A stretch of 7,592 bases of DNA from JBECKR01 sp040235415 (lineage in GTDB: Bacteria; Acidobacteriota; Polarisedimenticolia; Polarisedimenticolales; Polarisedimenticolaceae): NCBI GenBank assembly GCA_040235415.1, contig JBECKR010000254.1, positions 1 to 7,592 of the forward strand. The letters are read 5' to 3'. Made by a program: the position numbers and the translations under genes. The notes beneath the pieces were generated by a model. It ran no database searches. It had not been told where the DNA came from and was given only the letters and a program-made list of their open reading frames with translations. Every line of letters starts with the position of its first letter. Positions within the stretch are counted from its first letter, which is position 1. This document shows positions 1 to 5,134 of this stretch, piece after piece.

Positions 1-19
1 GTCCAGGAGCGGAGGGAGC

Positions 20-520
20 GTGCGCGTCATCGTCGTCTCGGGAGTCGCGCTGGGTGCGCTGATCAGCGCGTGGGTCGCTTTGTTCGCCACCACCGGCCTC
101 TACCGCCATCCGTCGGCGGCGTGGTCGTTCCAGGCGGTGACCGCGATTCAGGTCGTGGTGCTGGTGTTCGGGCTGCGCAAGACCGCGGCGCTGGGGCGCA
201 CCTACTGGGGTCAGGTCCGAGCGGGTGCCCTGATGTCGATCGTCGGCGGCGCGGTGGTCGCGATCGGCACGCTCCTCCTCATGACCGTCGTGGCGCCGCA
301 CTTCCTCGAGGACGTCCGCCGGCTCGAGGCCGAGCGCCTCGCCGCGCGCGGCGTCGAGCAGGCGGAAATCGCGGCGCGGATGGCGGCGGCGGCCCGGATC
401 CAGACTCCGGGGATCCAGGCGATCGTCGGATTCCTGGGGACCGTGGCGACCGGATTCGTGGCGTCGCTCGTGATCGGGGCGTTCATTCGGGCGCGGGGCG
501 ACGACTCGAACGGCCCGTGA
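20..520 (+). CDS. DUF4199-like small integral membrane protein
   Basis: This 166-residue protein has about four hydrophobic segments (near residues 3-25, 37-52, 66-92 and 134-156). Between the third and fourth lies a charged, Ala/Glu/Arg-rich amphipathic stretch (about 95-128). This layout and the motif FLEDVRRLEAERLAARG followed by a last helix resemble the DUF4199 family, known mainly from Bacteroidetes and other environmental bacteria; its function is unknown. I chose the GTG at 20 because GGAGG (11-15) lies 4 bases upstream and the hydrophobic N-terminus begins at once. The frame is open to the left edge, however, so an earlier start outside the window cannot be excluded. Its last 38 bases overlap the end of the convergent endonuclease V gene. 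The family call rests on remembered pattern, not a search; that it is an inner-membrane protein is firmer. Confidence 0.72.
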   Translation: MRVIVVSGVALGALISAWVALFATTGLYRHPSAAWSFQAVTAIQVVVLVFGLRKTAALGRTYWGQVRAGALMSIVGGAVVAIGTLLLMTVVAPHFLEDVRRLEAERLAARGVEQAEIAARMAAAARIQTPGIQAIVGFLGTVATGFVASLVIGAFIRARGDDSNGP

Positions 521-1220
521 CGCCCCCGGCGCGCAGGCGGTTCGCCTCCGCGTGCGCCCTCCGCGCGGGCTCGGGGAGCCGGTAGCGCGTGCACGACGCG
601 AGGACGAGGCGCGCCGCCGAGTCGAGCGAGACGCGGTGCCCGATCGAGACGAACACCGGCGCGACGCCGCGCCGAGTTCGCAGCACGGTGCCCACGACCC
701 CTTCGCCGTCGGTGAGAGGCGCCGTCGCGCCGCGCTCTCTTGCGAGCGCCCCCGGCACTCCCACGAGGACCGACTTGCCGACACCGATCGTCGGGAGGTC
801 GAGCGCGATGCCGAGGTGGCACGCGATCCCGAAACGGCGAGGGTGGGCCTCGCCGTGACCGTCGACGAGAACGAGGTCGGGACGCGCCCGCAGGCGTGCG
901 AACGCCGCGAGGATCGGAGGCGCCTCGCGGAACGACAGCAGTCCCGGGATGTACGGGAACGTCGCCTCGCCGCTGAACGTCGCGACCTCGGCGGTATCGA
1001 GGGTCTCGGCATCGAGCACGACGACCGCGGCGTGCAACGTCGGGTCGCGGCGGGCGTACGATACGTCCACACCCGCGACGAGCCGGATCGGGCCGAAGCG
1101 GTCGCGGCGCTCGACGCGCGCCCGGAGACGACGTTGCCATGCGTGCACCGGCTCGAGCCGCCAGCGACCGTCCGGCCCGCGGGCGGGCGCGGGGAACGCG
1201 GAAGGACTCGGCGTCTCCAT
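483..1220 (-). CDS. nfi: Endonuclease V (deoxyinosine 3'-endonuclease)
   Basis: This 245-residue protein is a cytoplasmic Mg2+-dependent repair nuclease. The family cleaves DNA at the second phosphodiester bond 3' to deoxyinosine and other deaminated or mismatched bases. Visible family motifs are AGVDVSY with catalytic Asp52, the strand-separating wedge PYIPGLLSFRE (residues 89-99) with catalytic Glu99, VDGHGEAHPRRFG with catalytic Asp120, PTIGVGKS (about 143-150), GHRVSLDSA (194-202) and YRLPEPAR near the C-terminus. The spacing matches E. coli Nfi closely. The ATG at 1220 gives about 17 more N-terminal residues than E. coli Nfi. A GTG at Val25 would shorten it, but neither start has a clear Shine-Dalgarno site, so a leaderless or weakly initiated message is possible. 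About 15 Arg/Pro/Gly-rich residues after the conserved core are coded within the overlap with the convergent membrane-protein gene. Fold and active site look intact. Confidence 0.95.
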   Translation of the reverse strand: METPSPSAFPAPARGPDGRWRLEPVHAWQRRLRARVERRDRFGPIRLVAGVDVSYARRDPTLHAAVVVLDAETLDTAEVATFSGEATFPYIPGLLSFREAPPILAAFARLRARPDLVLVDGHGEAHPRRFGIACHLGIALDLPTIGVGKSVLVGVPGALARERGATAPLTDGEGVVGTVLRTRRGVAPVFVSIGHRVSLDSAARLVLASCTRYRLPEPARRAHAEANRLRAGGVTGRSSRRPAPE

Positions 1221-1246
1221 GGAGACGAGCGTACACCGGGTCGCAC

Positions 1247-1254
1247 GGAGGGAG
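1247..1254 (+). promoter_or_regulatory. Ribosome binding site of the MBL-like gene
   Basis: GGAGGGAG lies 4 bases before the ATG at 1259. It decides this start over in-frame upstream starts (ATG at 1139), which would run the gene deep into the endonuclease V coding region. The 38 bases between the two divergent starts (1221-1258) must hold most of the leader of both genes. I see no convincing -10/-35 pair there. Confidence 0.6.
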
Positions 1255-1258
1255 CAGG

Positions 1259-1960
1259 ATGCAGGTGACGAGGATCGAGGAGGGGTTCTGGCGCTGGACG
1301 GCACCGCATCCGGAGTGGACCCCGGCCGCCGACGGCTGGGAGACGACGGTCGGTTCGCTGTACGTCGAGCCGCCCGCTTCGGCGAGGGACGCGCTCGTGC
1401 TGATCGATCCACTCGCGCCGCCCGTCGGGAGCGAGGACGCCGATCGATTCTGGCGTGCTCTCGACCGCGACGTCGAGCGGGTCGGGCTCCCGCTGTGCAT
1501 CGTGATCGCGAACCGCTTCCACTCGCGCAGCGCCGACGTGATCGCCGCACGCTACCGCGGTGCGCGGCGGGTCGAGATCCTCGCCCCCCGCGAAGCCTCG
1601 GGGCTCGTCGCGATCGAGCCGACCGCGACGTTCTCGGACGGTGACCCGCTACCGGCCGGGATCGTCGCCCGCACGGTCGAGGGCCTCGAGAGGGGCGAGA
1701 CCGCGCTGCACCTGCGGGCGCGGCGCGCGCTCGTGTTCGCCGACGCCGTCCTGGGGGTCGACGGGCGCGACGTCCGGCTGCCGTCGGAATCGTGGGCCGA
1801 GCCGACCGATGCCGGACGCGCGCTCTACCGCGCTCGCTTCCGCGCCTCGATCGAGCGGCTCACCGACCTGTCGTTCGAGCGCCTGCTCACGTCCCACGGC
1901 GAGCCGGTGCTCGAGGGCGGCCGCGACGCCCTCCGCCGCGCTCTGCGAAAGGGTGTCTGA
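1259..1960 (+). CDS. MBL-fold-like protein with degenerate metal site
   Basis: This 233-residue soluble protein has the order of elements of a metallo-beta-lactamase fold. It starts with an N-terminal beta-rich part (GFWRWTAPHPEW, then VGSLYVE), then ALVLIDPLAPP (45-55), where the family has a strand ending in Asp. IVIANRFHSRSADVIAARYRG (81-101) stands where the HxHxDH ligand motif is expected. GETALHLRARRALVFADAVLG (146-166) is the later strand pair, and TSHGEPVLEGGRDALRRAL (211-229) matches the region of the last His ligand. Only His88 and His213 remain; the other positions of HxHxDH read as Arg86, Arg90 and Ser91. A Zn/Fe hydrolase is therefore unlikely, and a binding or structural role, or a diverged activity, is an inference. 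There is no signal peptide. It is transcribed divergently from endonuclease V with 38 bp between starts. The stop codon lies inside the palindrome at 1952-1977. Confidence 0.75.
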   Translation: MQVTRIEEGFWRWTAPHPEWTPAADGWETTVGSLYVEPPASARDALVLIDPLAPPVGSEDADRFWRALDRDVERVGLPLCIVIANRFHSRSADVIAARYRGARRVEILAPREASGLVAIEPTATFSDGDPLPAGIVARTVEGLERGETALHLRARRALVFADAVLGVDGRDVRLPSESWAEPTDAGRALYRARFRASIERLTDLSFERLLTSHGEPVLEGGRDALRRALRKGV

Positions 1961-1977
1961 CACCGGTGTCAGACACC
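1952..1977. repeat. Perfect 26-bp nested palindrome between convergent genes
   Basis: The 13-base half GGTGTCTGACACC is followed at once by its exact reverse complement GGTGTCAGACACC, with no spacer. Each half is itself an inverted repeat (GGTGTC, one base, GACACC), so the element holds four copies of the same 6-base arm. It lies at the end of the convergent MBL-like and acyl-CoA synthetase genes. It contains the TGA stop of the former (1958-1960) and sits 6 bases beyond the stop of the latter (1984-1986). It could fold as one 13-bp stem or as two small hairpins. No real T-run follows on either strand, so a classical intrinsic terminator is poorly supported. A bidirectional 3'-end hairpin or a dispersed REP-like repeat fits better. 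No second copy is present in the window. Confidence 0.85.
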
Positions 1978-1983
1978 GTTCCC

Positions 1984-3927
1984 TCAATCCGCGAGGGTGC
2001 TGAGGTCGCCCGGGTCCTCGCCGAGCGCCTGAGCGCGGAGCAACCGCCGCACGATCTTGCCCGACCGCGTCTTGGGCAGCGCGTCCCGCATCTCGATCTC
2101 GCTCGGCTGCGCGATCGGCCCGAGATCCTCGCGGACGTGGTCCTTGAGGCTCGCGTGCACTCCGGCTCCGGTCTGGACGCCCGGCTTGAGCACGACGTAC
2201 GCCATGATCCGCTCGCCCTTGACCGGGTCCGGCAGGCCCACGACCGCGCTCTCGGCGACCGCCGGATGGCGCAGCAGGGATCCTTCGACGTCCGCGGTCG
2301 CGATGCGGTGGCCGGCGACGTTCATGACGTCGTCCGCACGGCCGAGCACCGCGAAGTAGCCGTCCTCGTCGTGCACCGCGACGTCGCCTGCGGCGTAGAC
2401 GCCCGGGATCTCGGTCCAGTAGTCGTTGTACCGCTCCGGGTCGTTCCAGACGGTTCGCAGCATGTACGGCAACGGCGCGTCGATCGTCAGGAGACCGCCG
2501 CGTCCGGCCGGGACCGCGTGGCCGTCCTTGTCCACGACGCGGGCGCTGACCCCCGGCAGCGGCTTGCCGACCTTGCCGAGCCGGACCTCGAAGCTCGGAA
2601 GCGTGCCGAGCACCGGGCCGGCGATCTCGGTCTGCCACCAGTTGTCGACCACGAGACCGTTCGCCTGCGAAACCAGGTTCGCCTGCGCCCAACGATGCGC
2701 CTCGGGGTTGAGCGGCTCTCCCGCGCACGTGATGAGCCGCAGGCGGCTCAGATCGTACTTCTTGGGGACCTCGGCGCCGTGGCTCATCCACATCCGGATC
2801 GCCGTCGGCGCCGTGAACATGACGTTGACGCCGAACCGCTCGCACAACTCCCAGGTCACCTCGGGCGACGGGAAGTCCGGCACGCCCTCGCGGCACAGGA
2901 CCGTGGCGCCGATCGAGAGCGGGCCGTACACGATGAACGAGTGCCCCACGATCCAGCCGATGTCCGACGTGCTCCAGTAGATGTCGCGGTCGCCGATCTG
3001 GAAGAAGGCGCGGCTCAGGTAGTTCACGCCGACGAGGTACCCCCCGGTGGCGTGGACGACCCCCTTCGGCTTTCCGGTGGTGCCGGAGGTATACAGGATG
3101 AACAGCGGGTGCTCGGCGTCGACGATCTCCGGCTCGCAGTGGATCGCCCGCGGTTGCTGGATGTCGTAGAAGTCGTGCTCGCGCTCGCTGTCGAACTCGA
3201 CCGGCGCGTCACCGGGGCGGGATCCGCGGCGGTGGATGATGACGTGCTCGACGTCGACGAGGTCCTTGACGGCCTCGTCGACCGTCGGCTTCAGATGGAC
3301 CTTCTTCCCGCGCCGGAACGTGAAGTCGGAACAGACCACTACCTTGGCGCCGGCGTCGACGATCCTGGCCTTGAGCGCCTGCGTCCCCATGCCGGCGTAG
3401 ACGACCGAGTGGATCGCGCCGATGCGCGCACACGCGAGCATCGTGATGATCCCCTCCGGGGTCAGCGGCATGTACAGGATGACGCGGTCACCCTTGCCGA
3501 CGCCGAGTCCGCGTAGCGCGTTGGCGAACCGGTTGACCTCGCGGTACAGCCGGTTGTACGTGTACGTGTGCTCCTCGCCGTCCTCGCCGACCCAGATCAC
3601 CGCCGCCTTGTTGCGCTTGCCGCCGTGGATGTGGCGATCGATGCAGTTGATCGTGGCGTTGAGCTTGCCGCCCACGAACCACTCGTGCCGCGGAGCGTCG
3701 AACCGCAGCACCCTTTGCCAGGGCTCCGCCCAGTCGATGAACTCGGCCTTCTCGGCCCAGAATGCGGAAATGTCTTCCTGCGCCCGCGCCGTCTCGCGGT
3801 CGTAGTCGATCGCCACGCGCCGAGTCAGCCACTCCGGCGGCTGGATGGTCTCGTGCTTGAGCAGCGCCTCGATGGTCGCCTTCTGCGACCCGGTGAGATG
3901 GAGATCGTCGTTCGAGTTCTCGGCCAT
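1984..3927 (-). CDS. acs: AMP-forming acetyl/propionyl-CoA synthetase (Acs family)
   Basis: This 647-residue enzyme, the usual Acs length of about 650, activates a short-chain carboxylate with ATP and CoA through an acyl-adenylate in the cytoplasm. Seen: the N-terminal Acs domain (FWAEKAEFIDW 56-66, WFVGGKLNATINCIDRH 83-99); the phosphate loop YTSGTTGKPKG (279-289); SDIGWIVGHSF (321-331); FTAPTAIRMW (371-380); AGEPLNPEA (402-410); DNWWQTE (428-434); AAGD with Asp515; GRADDVMNVAGHR (529-541); and PKTRSGKI (618-625) with Lys624, the lysine acetylated in regulated Acs proteins. Trp431 matches the Trp that limits acetate-type enzymes to short acids. The positions of Salmonella Acs Val310, Thr311 and Val386 read Ile326, Val327 and Ala402, which leans towards propionate. 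The ATG at 3927 has GGAGGG 6 bases upstream. A TATGCT at 3970-3975 (minus strand) could be a -10 box, but no good -35 box goes with it. The gene follows the antiporter gene by 106 bp. Confidence 0.93.
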   Translation of the reverse strand: MAENSNDDLHLTGSQKATIEALLKHETIQPPEWLTRRVAIDYDRETARAQEDISAFWAEKAEFIDWAEPWQRVLRFDAPRHEWFVGGKLNATINCIDRHIHGGKRNKAAVIWVGEDGEEHTYTYNRLYREVNRFANALRGLGVGKGDRVILYMPLTPEGIITMLACARIGAIHSVVYAGMGTQALKARIVDAGAKVVVCSDFTFRRGKKVHLKPTVDEAVKDLVDVEHVIIHRRGSRPGDAPVEFDSEREHDFYDIQQPRAIHCEPEIVDAEHPLFILYTSGTTGKPKGVVHATGGYLVGVNYLSRAFFQIGDRDIYWSTSDIGWIVGHSFIVYGPLSIGATVLCREGVPDFPSPEVTWELCERFGVNVMFTAPTAIRMWMSHGAEVPKKYDLSRLRLITCAGEPLNPEAHRWAQANLVSQANGLVVDNWWQTEIAGPVLGTLPSFEVRLGKVGKPLPGVSARVVDKDGHAVPAGRGGLLTIDAPLPYMLRTVWNDPERYNDYWTEIPGVYAAGDVAVHDEDGYFAVLGRADDVMNVAGHRIATADVEGSLLRHPAVAESAVVGLPDPVKGERIMAYVVLKPGVQTGAGVHASLKDHVREDLGPIAQPSEIEMRDALPKTRSGKIVRRLLRAQALGEDPGDLSTLAD

Positions 3928-3933
3928 GCCGCG

Positions 3934-3939
3934 CCCTCC
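3934..3939 (-). promoter_or_regulatory. acs: Ribosome binding site of the acyl-CoA synthetase gene
   Basis: GGAGGG on the minus strand ends 6 bases before the ATG at 3927, an ideal spacing. It supports this start over the long upstream extension of the same open frame, which reads through the antiporter end in the wrong frame. The rest of the 106-bp gap (3928-4033) holds short inverted repeats (CCGG-CATT-CCGG near 3956-3967; GGGG/CCCC arms around 3967-3980) too weak to call. Confidence 0.65.
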
Positions 3940-4033
3940 GCGTCCTGGAAGGAAACCGGAATGCCGGGGAGCATAACCCCACTTCTCGGATGGAAATAGA
4001 CCCGCGAGCGTCCGTTTTCCCCGCGCCGCCGCA

Positions 4034-5134
4034 TCAGGCGGGCAGCAGGTAGAAAACGAGCGCCAAGATGACGTAGACGGCCAGGAGCTGGACGCCCTCG
4101 AGCCAGTTCGACTCGCCGTCTCCAGCGATCTGGCTCGTGACGACGACCGCGAGCACGACCGCGATGACCTCGGCCGGGGTGAACACCAGGTCCATCGGCC
4201 ACGGACCGACGAATCGGCTCGCGAGCACGAGCACCGGGGCAACGAACAGCGCGACCTGCACGCTGCTCCCGATCGAGATCCCGAGGCTCAGGTCCATCCG
4301 GTCCTTGCGAGCCACGAGAACCGCGGTGGAGTGCTCCGCGGCGTTTCCGATGATCGCGACGACCACGACCCCGAGGAACAGGTCGCTCATTCCGAGCGCC
4401 TCGCCCGCATGCTGCACGGAGCCGACCAGGATCTCGCTCATCCACGCGACGAACGCGGTCGCGACGGCGAGCTCCGTGAGCGAGCGCCAGAGCGGCGTGG
4501 GGGCGTGACCGGCACCGGCCTCGACGCGGGCCGCGTCGGCGGCGCCGCCCGCGAACAGCCTGCGGTGCGTCCGGAGCGAGAACAGCAGCCCGAGCGCGTA
4601 GGTCGCGAGGAGCACGACCGCGATCTCGACGCTCAGGTCGTGCTCGCGGGGCTCGGCGCCCGGTCCCGCGACGTAGTGGAATGCCGCGGGCAGGACGAGC
4701 GCGATCGCGGCCAGCGTCAGCATCGTGGCCTGCGAGCGCGCCGCGGTCGCGTTGAATCGCTGCGTGCGGTGTCGCACGCCGCCCGCGAGCATCGAAGCGC
4801 CCAGGACCAGCAGGATGTTCCCGATGATCGAGCCGGTCAGCGACGCCTTGACCACGTCGTGGAGGCCGCGCCGGAGCGCGACGGCCGCGATGATGAGTTC
4901 CGCGGCGTTCCCGAACGTCGCGTTGAGCAACCCGCCGATCCCCTCGCCGGTGCGCTCGGCGAGCCGCTCCGTCGCCCTCCCCATGAGACCGGCGAGCGGC
5001 AGGATCGCGAGCGCCGCCGACGCGAAGATCCAGGTGGCCGCGTCCGGCGCGACGTGCTCGAGCACGGCCGCGACGGCGACGAAGGGAAACAGCCAGGCGA
5101 GCGACGGGCGAAGAACGGCGCGTCCGAATCTCAC
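4034..5134 (-). CDS. cax: Ca2+/H+ antiporter (CAX family)
   Basis: This 366-residue inner-membrane exchanger of the Ca2+:cation antiporter superfamily would export Ca2+ (or similar cations) in exchange for protons. It has about 10-11 hydrophobic segments in two homologous halves. Each half carries a family alpha-repeat: NATFGNAAELII (71-82, acidic Glu79) in the first and GNAAEHSTAV (263-272, Glu267) in the second. These acidic residues bind and move the cation in known CAX structures. A hydrophilic linker (about 187-215) separates the halves; the acidic EPREHD (161-166) lies before it in a loop. Length matches bacterial and cyanobacterial CAX proteins (about 350-370). The GTG at 5134 overlaps the kinase TGA stop as GTGA, which suggests translational coupling; a G-rich stretch upstream replaces a normal Shine-Dalgarno site. 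A Na+/Ca2+ exchanger is less likely given the CAX-type motifs. The true cation cannot be told from sequence. Confidence 0.93.
   Translation of the reverse strand: MRFGRAVLRPSLAWLFPFVAVAAVLEHVAPDAATWIFASAALAILPLAGLMGRATERLAERTGEGIGGLLNATFGNAAELIIAAVALRRGLHDVVKASLTGSIIGNILLVLGASMLAGGVRHRTQRFNATAARSQATMLTLAAIALVLPAAFHYVAGPGAEPREHDLSVEIAVVLLATYALGLLFSLRTHRRLFAGGAADAARVEAGAGHAPTPLWRSLTELAVATAFVAWMSEILVGSVQHAGEALGMSDLFLGVVVVAIIGNAAEHSTAVLVARKDRMDLSLGISIGSSVQVALFVAPVLVLASRFVGPWPMDLVFTPAEVIAVVLAVVVTSQIAGDGESNWLEGVQLLAVYVILALVFYLLPA
5131..5134 (-). other. GTGA stop-start overlap of kinase and antiporter genes
   Basis: On the minus strand the kinase TGA stop (5133-5131) and the antiporter GTG start (5134-5132) share bases, a 4-base overlap typical of coupled genes. 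A run of eight G on the coding strand (5139-5146) lies just upstream, within the last codons of the kinase (APGGAA). Confidence 0.8.

Noticed and set aside
1..19. Possible end of an upstream gene or an earlier start of the first gene
   Set aside because: Nineteen bases hold no stop in the first gene's frame and look like a leader with GGAGG. Nothing more can be supported.
211..1500. 429-codon minus-strand frame overlapping endonuclease V
   Set aside because: Its residues are low-complexity Arg/Ala/Pro/Gly, while endonuclease V motifs occur in a different frame of the same strand.
1952..1977. Palindrome as a classical rho-independent terminator
   Set aside because: Neither strand has a T-run after the stem: GTTCCC follows on the plus strand and CTTTCGC on the minus strand.
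1792..3516. 574-codon plus-strand open frame antisense to the acyl-CoA synthetase gene
   Set aside because: Its composition (Arg, Asp, Val, His rich) is that of the complement of a GC-rich gene. It shows no domain, and the minus-strand frame is an unmistakable Acs.
3956..3980. Small inverted repeats between the antiporter and acyl-CoA synthetase genes
   Set aside because: Stems of only 4 bp in GC-rich DNA are expected by chance. The TATGCT box there has no convincing -35 partner, so no promoter or terminator feature was called.
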